DNA of 64,000 bases, taken from Xiphydria camelus (Eukaryota; Arthropoda; Insecta; Hymenoptera; Xiphydriidae). Position numbers and translations under genes: made by a program. The first letter of the stretch is position 1. Each line of letters starts with the position of its first letter. Where the stretch lies: NCBI GenBank assembly GCA_963678675.1, contig OY783195.1:6210001-6274000 (forward strand). The letters run 5' to 3'. Below are positions 11,200 to 19,865 of this stretch, piece by piece. Below the pieces are notes generated by a model that ran no database searches, was not told the origin of the DNA, and was given only the letters and a program-made list of their open reading frames with translations.

Positions 11200-11850
11200 A
11201 TGTAGAAGTCAATTTCACGTTCGACTTTTTGCGTGCGCGATATGTCATAACGTTATTTGCAATAAAAGCATCCAGATAGACTTACGTGATCATCACGACG
11301 TTCATGCAAATTACGATATCTGGTCGTTTTAAATTCTATGTTTATTTTCCCGCACAAATTTGAAAAAAGAACTGTTTTTAAATAAATTATTAACCAAACA
11401 TTATAGCGTAATTCAAATTAATCGCTGTTTTTACCGTAGCAACGTATACATCGAGACAAATAATTGGGTTAAAATGACAAAATGCATTTGGTTAAACTCG
11501 TTTGGTTGTTCTAATCAAAATACTGGTCAATTGAATCAAATACTTAGTTATTCTAATCGAATGTTTTTCATTCCAATCAAATGTTTAGTTATTCTAATTA
11601 AAAAAGTGGTCAATTTAATTAAAGAAGTGGAGGATCCATATTTCATTAAACGGTTTGGTCATCGTCTCCAGGATTTTAGTTTGATTGACCAAGTTATTTT
11701 CCTCAGTGTATTTACGAAAAATTATGCTTACGTCGAAAACACGTTTAGCATTTTATTTGTATTATTTTAAAATCATTTAATGCCACAAATATATATCTCA
11801 GGTAGACAACTGTAAATGCATAAATTATACGGTAATTTTATCATTAAACA
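11200..11850. repeat. Foldback-family arm, interrupted by a CACTGAG-type MITE
   Basis: The ATCATCACGACGTTCATGCA, AATTAATCGCTGT, GCAACGTAT and TTTACGAAAAATT..TGCTTA blocks match the right arm of the complete foldback at 27612-28260. The continuity of GCAACGTA and TTTACG seen there is broken here by the family-1 MITE 11451-11710. A left-arm-like piece lies at about 12090-12330, so this may be one decayed copy spanning 11200-12600. Confidence 0.6.
11451..11710. mobile_element. MITE family 1, copy A (TTGGTCAAT..ACCAAGTTATTT)
   Basis: Ends CATCGAGACAAATAATTGG and, inverted, CACTGAGGAAAATAACTTGG. The interior has repeated TTCTAA(T/C)CAAA and TTTAGTTATTC words and the diagnostic GGATCCATATTTCA and CGGTTTGGTCATCGTCTCC blocks. 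Related copies are at 13271, 17670, 19402, 23624, 24954 and 33423. Stop-free read-through here (11360-11770) is not coding. Confidence 0.75.
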
Positions 11851-12089
11851 AGCATAGGTAGCGAGTGTGAGTGAGAACATCGATTAATCCTGTGTGGTGA
11901 ACGTATAAGATCCTTTTTGTCGCACATTCTCCGTCCTTCTCGAACTTGTCCAGTTGGAGTGTGCGACAGAGAAACTCTTACGGGTTCGCCAGGGTTAATC
12001 CGCGTTCTCGCTCGCATTCGCACGATTTCTATGTCAATATCAAACGCAAAGAACCCGTATGTATACTTCTCATATTAAATGAATTCAAA

Positions 12090-12330
12090 ATAATAAGTAC
12101 GAATGAAATGCTTAACATGTATTCGATATAAGCACAATTTTTCGTAAATACGTTGCTACAATAAATAGGTATAGCGATTAGCTTTTAACGTGATAACGTA
12201 AATTTAACAATTTATTCAATAATAGTTATTTTTTAATTCATGCAGCACAAATGTAAATTTTACGAGAATCAATTACTAATACAAGTCTATTTGAGCGAAT
12301 ACTCGTAAAGCGTATAACCTCGATGCACTC
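12090..12330. repeat. Foldback-family left-arm fragment
   Basis: CACAATTTTTCGTAAATACG, TTGCTACAATAAATA and AATTCATGC(A/G)GC blocks match the left arm at 27700-27830. The continuation GTATAACCTCGATGCA matches the element's distal segment at 20935 and 28240, and is interrupted by the TTAA element 12335-12555. Confidence 0.5.
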
Positions 12331-12334
12331 TTAA

Positions 12335-12555
12335 CCCCTTCAGACCTGGTGTACACGAGAATGTACATTGGATTTTAGCTATTTTATTAAAAAATGTTCC
12401 GCAAAAATACAACTTTGTACTGTTTGCACATAAATATAAGAAAATTAAAAAAATAAAGTTTGCAAAAATACGTTAACATATAATAATACCCCAAAGGCTG
12501 AAACATCATTAATAATTTTGTTTACTCCGCGAAAAAAAAATTAGGTCTAAAGGGG
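12335..12555. mobile_element. 221-bp piggyBac-like MITE with TTAA duplication
   Basis: TTAA (12331-12334 and 12556-12559) flanks inverted termini CCCCTTCAGACCT and CCCCTTTAGACCT. The interior is AT-rich and non-coding. TTAA target duplications with C-rich termini are characteristic of piggyBac-type elements (family knowledge). It lies within a foldback relic. Confidence 0.75.
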
Positions 12556-12559
12556 TTAA

Positions 12560-13270
12560 AAATCTATAAAAGCTAAAGCTACTGTACAATTTACGCGTAC
12601 GTGCATTACTCCATAATAGCTCTCGCTTTAGTCATCCTCCTGCAACCACTCATCTTCGAGACGCTCGTCCATCCACTATCGCAATTAACTTTGCCCCAGT
12701 CAAAGGCGATCCTCTGCTTACAGGCAGCGCCCAATCTACGCAGAATAGCCTTATTGCGGATGCTCGAACAAACAACATGTAAATTCACCGCCTACCGACA
12801 AAGCAAAGCAAGTAATTAGGCGCGTCGGCTGCGAGAGCTCCTTCCTTTGAACTCCCGCGATTCGCGGGAAGGATAGCGATCGCGTACCTGGCTTCGATTC
12901 GTGTGCACGCACGCGCGCGCGGAAACCGCGCAGGGATACACAAACCGGCGACACGGTGGCGATCTATCAAGTTACAATGACGTCCGCTGAATTCTAACGA
13001 GGGGAGATATTAGCCCGCGAAAGTTTAGTCGCCGGGAATTTGAATAGCTGTACGGAGGAAACTGTTCTCCGTTATTTAGTTAATCGTAAGCTCCCTTGGA
13101 GGTGCTCCCTCGCCTGTTTAGCGCTCTCGCTACCCTCCCCCTCCTCGACGTTTGCGTTCCCGAGTGCGTATAATGGTCGGGATTTTCTGGGGCGGCGGAT
13201 GCTTTTGTCTTTCATCGAGACTTCCTTCACAGAGTGATCTTCGGAATCGCCGTGAAAATATTGTATCTGC
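12560..13270. other. CpG-rich block, no recognised gene
   Basis: Short hydrophobic frames (12601-12819 +) lack an ATG and protein family resemblance. Nothing else identified. Confidence 0.35.
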
Positions 13271-13868
13271 ACTGAAAATAATAACTTGGTCAATCAAACC
13301 AAAATCCTAGAGACGATGACCAGACCATTTGGTGAAATATGGATCCTCCATCTGTGTTCGGTTAAACCGATCACTTTTTGGTTAGAATGATTAAACGTTC
13401 GGTTGGAGTGACTAAACACATCAGGTTAAAATAACTAAATACAGTCGAATCTCGCTTATTTGAACTAATTGAGATCGGACCATGTTCGAGAATAATCGTA
13501 CAAGTATTTTGCAGCCTGGGACTAAACAACTGAGAGAGCATGAATTTTATATTCAAACACTTTTTTATTTACCTAACAAACATAAAAAATCACTAGATAT
13601 TGGAATACGATTAGCAAACAAACAAATTATAAGTTTCTAATCAATCACGCTTTGAAGTAATCGTGCATCTTTGATTGCCATTTATGGAGAATCAGCCATA
13701 CCAGACGTTAAAAAAAAAGAGACATCGTTAAAAAAAATGATAACTTAGTTCGGATAATCGAGGTTCGACTGTATTTGTTTAAACTGATCAGTATTTCGGT
13801 TAGAATAATTAAACGTGTTTAACTAGATGCATTTTGTCATTTTAATCTAATTATTTTTCTCAGTGTAT
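13271..13868. mobile_element. MITE family 1, copy B, carrying a nested pogo-like element
   Basis: Starts CACTGAAAATAATAACTTGG and ends TTATTTTTCTCAGTG. GACGATGACCAGACCATTTG, GGATCCTCC and GGTTAGAATGATTAAACG match the family. The element is interrupted at AACTAAATA by the insertion 13442-13771. Without it the length would be about 268 bp, as in the other copies. Confidence 0.75.
13442..13771. mobile_element. 330-bp non-autonomous pogo/Tigger-like element, TA duplication
   Basis: TIRs CAGTCGAATCTCGCTTAT (left) and, inverted, CAGTCGAACCTCGATTAT (right) continue to GAACTAA, about 26 bp with a few mismatches. TA lies on each side (13440-13441 and 13772-13773). CAG..CTG ends at TA and this particular terminal word resemble pogo/Tigger elements (family knowledge). 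The interior holds no transposase. It splits the host MITE copy B. Confidence 0.75.
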
Positions 13869-14700
13869 ACGGGTATCGGATCCGCCGCGAGATGGGCTGA
13901 TCTATTTCACCCTCTCGGAGGAATTCATTTTCCGCTCACGTACCGAAAATAAAATTCCACTTCTCGTCCGAATGTCGCTTCAGACTCATCGACTCCTCGT
14001 CTCTCTCGCGCGCATCCCAAGATTTGCGAGGCAACGGAACGCGCGGAGACGTCTCTCGAAGCCCTCGGGCTATCCGAAAGAGCTTAGAAGGTGGTAAGGG
14101 TCGCCGGCGGCGGTCTACGGCACGTCTGGCTCCTGAATTGAATGCCCGCTGAGAGACATATGTTTACGAGCTTTCTCTACCTCTTTGGAAGAACTTTTTT
14201 TTCTTTACCTTCAACCGTACTCTCCACTTTATCTTAAGCCTAAGTACACTCCGGGGATCTCGCGAGGGGGTGAGAGGGAAAGAGCCGAACGAGCACGACG
14301 GTTGCCGCTGCAGGTAATCTTTGAAAACGCTCGAGTTAACTGAGAAATCGTTGGAACGGATCTTCGTTCGCGCAAATCAATGGATCTTAATATAATACCG
14401 GAGATAGGGTAGGATGGGGATAGTTGGGCGTAGGGGCACATTGATCAACGCTTATAATTTTGTAACAAAAACAGGTAGGATGAGAATGCGCTCACGCACA
14501 GAGATAGAAATTGTAATATCCATCTGTTTCTATCCCGTTCAGTTGCGATTCATCCCGTCAGTAAGACGGACGGTGACTTTTGCGAATCGACCGAGTCGGG
14601 TCAAAGTTGAAATTTTGTTTACTTTTTGGTGCTGATGTGAAATTAGGACCACTACTATCTTGAGATGAGTATTTTTAGTTCGATAAAGCGTGTGTTTTAG
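13869..14700. other. CpG-rich block, no recognised gene
   Basis: Includes CTGCAG followed by GTAATC at about 14314, a possible but weak splice donor, and at 14401 a GGGTAGGATGGGGATAGTTG word like the element end at 56879. No supported gene. Confidence 0.35.
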
Positions 14701-14928
14701 AGTGTAAATTTAGCTTGTTCTTATATTAAAGGGGTTATGTAAACGTGTTTACAAAATATCGTATATGAAGCTAAATTTCACTGTGTAAACCGATGTTTAT
14801 ACTGTTACGAACTGTAAAATTTACGCTGTCTCACTTCCCGAGGGAAAGCCCTGTTACTGGGATTCATTGTAAAATTTACCAACCCTTTTTTTCCTGCATA
14901 ATTTTGTATTAATCCTTTCTCTCCGCGT
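14701..14928. repeat. Small hairpin (14701-14782) and right half of a CACGGAG-family MITE
   Basis: AGTGTAAATTTAGCTT is mirrored at about 14770 by AAGCTAAATTTCACT. From about 14787 the blocks GAACTGTAAAATTTACGC, GCCCTGTTACTGGGATTCA and TTAATCCTTTCTCTCCGCG match the right half of the element at 26077-26390. The left half is missing or unrecognisable. Confidence 0.55.
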
Positions 14929-15484
14929 GTGACGGTTTTTTATATCACGAAACCACATTCGATGTCTGCGACGAGAGCCGCGGTAAAGATCGGCACGTCT
15001 AGCTTGGAAAATCGTGAAGCAAAACCTCGACTTTTTGACGGCCCCGACCGCAACCTTCGTTGTACCGCGCAATTAACGGGAGCGCGGTAAAGTACACGCA
15101 GCGAGAAATTTCCGAGCCGCGCCACACGCCGCGAAATTGTTAACGCGGGGACAGTAACCGGTAGCGAGCGGCCACCGGAATCGAACGTGTTTCTCGTTAA
15201 GTGAAGCAATTACAGCACGCGTATCTATTACTCTCGCTCCGTCGTCAGCGACTATATCGAGGGCTTTTAGTTTTGGAAGGGGTCCATCGAGGGAAAGGAA
15301 AGCCGGGTTTTTGCACGCAAAATCCGTAACCGTTCGATCGCCTGCCTTGCGTTTTCTCGATCAAACTCTGATATTTTTATCGAAAAAAATATTTTTTTCC
15401 ACTTTCTTTCAACGTAGATATTCATAATTAATACAATTTTTCAAGCAAAGCATTTCCTCGGTTATTTCGTCATTTTGACAATCA
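14929..15484. other. CpG-rich block, nothing recognised
   Basis: Frames on the minus strand (14854-15209) overlap in two frames and carry no family pattern. Confidence 0.35.
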
Positions 15485-15520
15485 CCCCGAGAAAAAATTA
15501 TCATATGTAATCATATACAC

Positions 15521-15676
15521 ACTGAAAAAAGTATTTAGCTAATCCAGCTATATTTCTGGCTGCCTCAGACACAACTAGAAAAACATTGCTAGCGTAGCAA
15601 GAATTCTTGCTATTGCGAAGAAAATTATCACTGCAATTACTATAATTTTCTAGTTGTGGCCAAATTTTTTCGACTG
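15521..15676. mobile_element. Palindromic element with ACAACTAGAAAA arms
   Basis: CACAACTAGAAAAACATTGC and AGCAAGAATTCTTGCT form the left arm and centre; the right arm ends TTTTCTAGTTGTGG. Ends read CACTGAAAAAAGTATTTAGC and, inverted, CAGTCGAAAAAATTTGGCC. It abuts the CAGGGTG element at 15677. Confidence 0.5.
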
Positions 15677-16183
15677 CAGGGTGTTCACGCTCAGGCTCCG
15701 AGAGTGTGTGGAGTCTATTTCAAATTTGCCACATACACAAACCAGTTAGCAGCTCGATTAGTCTTCTCTTGTGGTGTCTATATCTCTAGATATATACACA
15801 CTATGTGATGCGATGAGAGTCCGAACGAAAACTAAACTCTTTATTTCAAGAAAAACATAAGATCCATCAATAATATTATAGTACTAGGCAACCGTTGTCC
15901 TAAGTGAATAACATAACAACGAAAGGAAACAGAATAATATTAAGTCTTCAATGTTTGAATTGAAGCGGGCTTCTGGCTCTTGTACCCAGTCCTTGATTGG
16001 CTCTAGAATCTCAGGTGAGGCTAGGAATGTGACCGTCAGAGCGGTCGAAGCTGCTACACTCTCTTATCATTACGGCCATCTGTTAATTGAAGACTAAACT
16101 ATATAGATCATTATTGGTTCGCGTATGCGGCAAACTCGAAAAAGGCTCCATCCATTCTCAGAGTCTGGGCATGAACACCCCTT
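15677..16183. mobile_element. CAGGGTGTTC-family MITE interrupted by an LTR-like insert
   Basis: CAGGGTGTTCACGCTCAGG (left) and inverted GGGTGTTCATGCCCAGAC (right) match both ends of the intact 212-bp copy at 28675-28886. The inner blocks GGAGTCTATTTCAAATTTGC and GCGGCAAACTCGAAAAAGGC also match it. About 290 bp of unrelated sequence at 15770-16058 accounts for the extra length. Confidence 0.7.
15770..16058. mobile_element. Possible solo LTR (289 bp, TG...CA) inside the MITE
   Basis: The insert starts TGTGGTGTCTATATC and ends GAAGCTGCTACA. CTCT immediately precedes it and CTCT follows, a candidate 4-bp target duplication. AACTCTTTATTTCAAG at about 15835 resembles an LTR polyadenylation zone. 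The retroelement family cannot be named from the LTR alone. The CT-rich context makes the duplication weak evidence; the clean interruption of a known MITE is the stronger point. Confidence 0.5.
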
Positions 16184-16339
16184 ATAATATATATCACATA
16201 TAATATAATCACAATATCAAATATAAGCAGAACCGAAAATTGTCTCTATCTGATGATATATGAAAAATTATGTATTTATTATCAAATAAAATTAAATATG
16301 ATCGGATATGATTATATATAATACAAGGTGAATCTTAGT

Positions 16340-16565
16340 ATAGGGTAAGTGTCCCAATTCCTAACCAGTTAAGCCTAATTCTTAACCATTTATATATTTA
16401 GATCTATTAATAAAATGAATGTATCTTCAGTTAACAAAAATATTTATCTGAACAATAAGGGATAATAAAGATATTCACATGAACAATCTACAATATGTTA
16501 ATAAAGAGATGCTTGAGGATTTGGCTTGGAATTAGGACATGGTTAGGAATTAAGACATTCACCTT
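16340..16565. mobile_element. MITE with GTCCCAATTCCTAACC termini, second copy
   Basis: GGTAAGTGTCCCAATTCC at the left. The right end inverts to AAGGTGAATGTCTTAATTCC. Orientation is opposite to 9528-9743. AACAATAAGGGATAATAAAG and TTAATAAAGAGATGC are shared, inverted, with that copy. Confidence 0.6.
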
Positions 16566-16745
16566 ACATCTATGTATTCATTGTTGCATGATCGAAGAGG
16601 CAATATCTTTACAATAGCTCTACAAAACAAAAACGGATACAGGACCAAAAATGTACTCTTTAACTTGCTCCTTCAACCATGCAATCATTACATAGACATA
16701 GACATTGCATTAATACATAGACATATGCTAAGGTTCACGCGATAT
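16566..16745. mobile_element. Companion inverted-repeat unit, second copy
   Basis: Matches 9350-9522 inverted: TTGCATGATCGAAGAGGCAA, CTTTACAATAGCTCTACAAA, TTGCTCCTTCAACCATGCAA and CTAAGGTTCACGCG. The pairing of this unit with the GTCCCAATTCC element at both loci suggests a single composite mobile unit of about 400 bp. Confidence 0.5.
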
Positions 16746-16945
16746 AATTACATCTGAACAAAATTGAAAGCTTTGGATCTGATTATATTACTGGAACTCT
16801 ATCTGGTCATACATGATTAATTACGTATAATGTGATCACATAAAACTTTTCATAAATAATTAGATACAAATAAATTTTAGATCTAATTATGTCCAATTAT
16901 ATATATTATTAATTAATCATATATAGATATTTTTTCCCGAGACTT

Positions 16946-17669
16946 CACATACAAACTTCATTTCTACACTTTTCCTTGGACCTTATAGTCCGATTAAAGA
17001 GAAAGGTAACGAGTCTGTTCCACTCGCCCCTATTTATACCGTCTTAATTACCTACGAGAGAAATCCACTCGACGTCGTAAAACTCCAACGAGAAGCGGAG
17101 AAAAAAGAAAAGCAACGAAACGCGAGAAGAAGAATCGCTCCGTTACCCTTGCACTTCCCCCTACCCACTATATCGTTTCGATTTTACCGGACGTTCGCGC
17201 GCGCCGTGTCGATAAACCTATAAATAATCACGGACCAGGACAGTGACATTCCACGATCTCGAATGCGGAACTAGGGGTGGGGGGTGTCGTTACAGGTCCC
17301 GCTCGGAATTAGCCACCCCCGCGGGCCGTCAGACGTCCATGCCGACGACTGCTTCGTATTTGTTTTAATATACGCCAGTATAGCGGGTTGCATTCGATGT
17401 GAAAGTCTATACTTTTGTGGTAATATCGACAGTCAAGATTGGATCCAAGTGAAAATCCGTGCGCACACGATCAAATTTCCCCTTCAAACTTTTTGTCGAA
17501 CTTACCAATATTATTCACAATTTTATTATTTGTAAACCAATCAAAATGCTGGAAACTGGGCTAGAAATAGTTCGTCGGTAACTTCGGTAAATTTAATAGG
17601 AAGTTTAATGGAAAGTTAGACCGTATGCGTTCGCCTAAACTATCAATCCGAGAAACATTTGTAATTTTA
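16946..17669. other. CpG-rich block, nothing recognised
   Basis: Moderately CpG-rich to about 17400, then AT-rich. No family resemblance in any frame. Confidence 0.35.
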
Positions 17670-17745
17670 CACCGAAAAAAAATAATTTGGTCAATTCAAC
17701 CAAAATCCTGGAGACGACGACCAAACCGTTTGGTGAAAAATATGG

Positions 17746-17803
<58 letters not shown>

Positions 17804-17982
17804 TGTTTGGTTAAACTGACTACTTTTTAGTTAGAATAATTAACTATTTGGTTGGAGTAACTAAGCATTTGATTACATAACTTGATATTTGGTTCAGCTG
17901 ACTAGTATTTTGGTTAGAATAACTAAACGCGTTTAACTAGATGTGTTTTGTCATTTTAACCCAATTATTTTTCTCGATACAT
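17670..17982. mobile_element. MITE family 1, copy C, with internal (CT)n expansion
   Basis: CACCGAAAAAAAATAATTTG at the left and CAATTATTTTTCTCGATAC at the right. GGAGACGACGACCAAACCG and GGTTAGAATAACTAAACGCG match the family. A (CT)n tract at 17749-17799 lies exactly after GGATCCT, where other copies read GGATCCTCCATCTG, so the microsatellite grew from the element's own CTCCATCT seed. Confidence 0.75.
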
Positions 17983-17992
17983 TAGTGGTTAA

Positions 17993-18230
17993 CCTTGTAA
18001 GGTTCACTGCTATTATTTTTCAATTTAAATATATGGTTTTCTTACTATGTATAAAAAAATACCTACAAATCTTGTTTATATGAATATATTAAAGCAATTG
18101 TTATAAAAAAGTCAAGTTTGTAGTTGTTACCAAATGTCAACATATAGGTAGGTATACAATTCATAAAAAATGTTGTAGGACACCTAAAGTTTCGTTGTAA
18201 CCATATGGCTACATCATCTCTCTTACAGAG
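17993..18230. mobile_element. TTAA-flanked MITE, CCTTGTAAGG family, copy 1
   Basis: Flanked by TTAA at 17989-17992 and 18231-18234. Termini CCTTGTAAGGTTCA and, inverted, CTCTGTAAGAGAG. Interior TGTAACCATATGGCTACA and AAAAATGTTGTAGGA match, inverted, the copy at 53707-53937. It abuts the next TTAA element, sharing TTAA 18231-18234. Confidence 0.75.
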
Positions 18231-18234
18231 TTAA

Positions 18235-18471
18235 TCCCTTCCTGCATCTTGTACCATATATGGCACAAACGCCTTTTCACTCATTATCTTCTGTAAATAA
18301 CCTTTAAACGTGAAAAATGCAACGTTTTTCTTTGCTTTAATAAAGATAGAAACTGTTTTTATAAGTTGTTTAGAAAATTGTTTTATGTCATATAGTTATT
18401 TAGAAAAATGGTTTTATATCATATATTTTTTTGTGTACAAAAGATAGAGAAATCATGCAGTGTAAAGGGGG
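18235..18471. mobile_element. TTAA-flanked MITE, CCTGCATC family, copy 1
   Basis: TTAA 18231-18234 and 18472-18475. Left TCCCTTCCTGCATC; right ends CATGCAGTGTAAAGGGGG. The interior (ACAAACGCCTTTTCACTCA, GTAAATAACCTTTAAACGTG, TATAGTTATTTAGAAAAATG) matches, inverted, the copy at 26622-26853. Confidence 0.75.
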
Positions 18472-18475
18472 TTAA

Positions 18476-19374
18476 AATGACAGGTGCTCCGATATAACTT
18501 CAATAGGGGAGAGTGGCCTTGGTTGAGACTCGCCAGTTGCCGGGAAAGTGTACCTCGGGCGTATCACACCTTCTTCTCCTCGGACGCAACGAATAAAAAT
18601 CGGTCTCGATATATTTCCTCCAATTTTCCGTCGCGTATACACGGAGCATCGTCGCAACGGAAGCTGCGCGCAACGAGACGCGGGCGAGGAGATACGGGGT
18701 TCCGGAATGCAATCGACGGACGCGTGGAATTTAACGCGGACGACGAGCGGGCGTAAAAGTGGCCGCGGATTAACGACCGCTGAGTCGTCGTCGTCGTCGT
18801 CGTCTCATCATCGCGCTCATCTCTCCCCGCGCTCTATATCTTTCTCGCACCCCTCGACGTTCGATAAAAGGTCGGCATATATAACCGCGCGACAACCGCG
18901 GGACAATTAAGACTATCGAAATCAAGCTCCCCTGTCGCATTCCAGCGGTGCCTGAAATTTAAATCGCTGGTAATTTCTCGTTATGAGGTTGACTGATCTC
19001 GGGTAATGTTTTCGAGATTTTAGGGTCGCGCGGTGGGGTGGATTCCAGCGGGGCTTGGGGGGGGACCTCACGGCTCTCCCTTTCGCGGGATTTTAGTAGG
19101 CGCGTCAGGTTCCCGCTAGGCAACCCCCTATACTCGAATTATATAGAAGACGCGGTACATAGACCGGCTCTTCGCCTTCGGGGCGCACATCTTGAATCTT
19201 AATTCGCGATATTAGCTTAACCGGCAATCGCAGCCTCCGTGGACCAAGCCGGAGCGCCGAGTGGTTACCGAATTACCTGGTGTTTTGGGGTGTCGATGGG
19301 GAGCGCGTATCTACGTCTCGACTTAATCGGCGAGTAACTAATCACGAGTGGTGAAAGACTTATAGACTTATGTG
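18476..19374. other. CpG-rich block with a (GTC)n tract, no recognised gene
   Basis: CG-dense. Short (GTC)n tract at 18784-18804. Mirrored frames on both strands with no family resemblance. GCGTATACACGGAGC and ATAAAAGGTCGGC are unremarkable. Confidence 0.35.
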
Positions 19375-19401
19375 ATCGTTATGACGTTTGTGCTCACTAT
19401 G

Positions 19402-19495
19402 CACTGAGAAAAATAACTCGGTTAAAATGACAGAGCGCATCCAGTTAAACGAGTTTAGTTGTTTGAACATAAAAATACTGATAGTTGAATCCAAT
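19402..19495. mobile_element. MITE family 1, copy D, truncated
   Basis: CACTGAGAAAAATAACTCGG, AAAATGACAGAGCGCATCC and TAAACGAGTTTAGTTGTT match one terminal part of family 1. The rest is replaced by the sequence leading into the (GA)n tract. It interrupts a foldback-family relic (GATCGTTATGACGTTTGTGC before, ATATTTACGAAAAATTGTGC after, at about 19810). Confidence 0.65.
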
Positions 19496-19532
19496 ATCCC
19501 GTGCAGAAAAATGTTAGGAGCAGCCGTAACAT

Positions 19533-19534
<2 letters not shown>

Positions 19535-19614
<80 letters not shown>
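19535..19614. repeat. (GA)40 microsatellite
   Basis: Uninterrupted GA dinucleotide for about 80 bp. Reading frames through it on both strands (Arg-Glu and Ser-Leu repeats) are artefacts. Confidence 0.97.
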
Positions 19615-19617
<3 letters not shown>

Positions 19618-19865
19618 GCCTTAGTAGGGTAAAGATAGAATATTCCTAGAAAATTAAAAAGGCAAGGTGGCCCTAACAAGGCCTTAACAATATGTACCTA
19701 CCAGTAAGAATGCCCTACAAGAACCTGACTGTTCTATAGCTACAGGGGTAGTGCATCGTAGGCGACGGTTCAAATTCGACGTCTCTTCCCTATTTATTGT
19801 AGCCACAATATTTACGAAAAATTGTGCTTATATCGAATACGCGTTTAGCATTTTACTGGTAAAAG

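Larger units (their letters stand above)
15485..16945. mobile_element. Outer AT-rich element of a multi-level nest
   Basis: CCGAGAAAAAATTATCATAT at the left and the inverted CTCGGGAAAAAATATCTATA at the right suggest one element. Its AT-rich body (CACATATAATATAATCAC at about 16195; AATTACGTATAATGTGATCA at about 16822) is split by the elements at 15521, 15677 and 16340. Target duplication not resolved; boundaries approximate. Confidence 0.45.

Noticed and set aside
11360..11770. 136-codon plus-strand frame
   Set aside because: It is read-through of MITE family 1 and the flanking foldback arm.
12601..12819. Hydrophobic 72-codon frame
   Set aside because: GTG start, beside a foldback relic, no family resemblance.
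19388..19679. Arg-Glu and Ser-Leu repeat ORFs
   Set aside because: Translations of the (GA)40 tract.
19740..19795. tRNA-like B-box word GGTTCAAATTCGAC
   Set aside because: No acceptor stem, A box or anticodon arm could be folded around it; no other tRNA or SINE promoter was seen.
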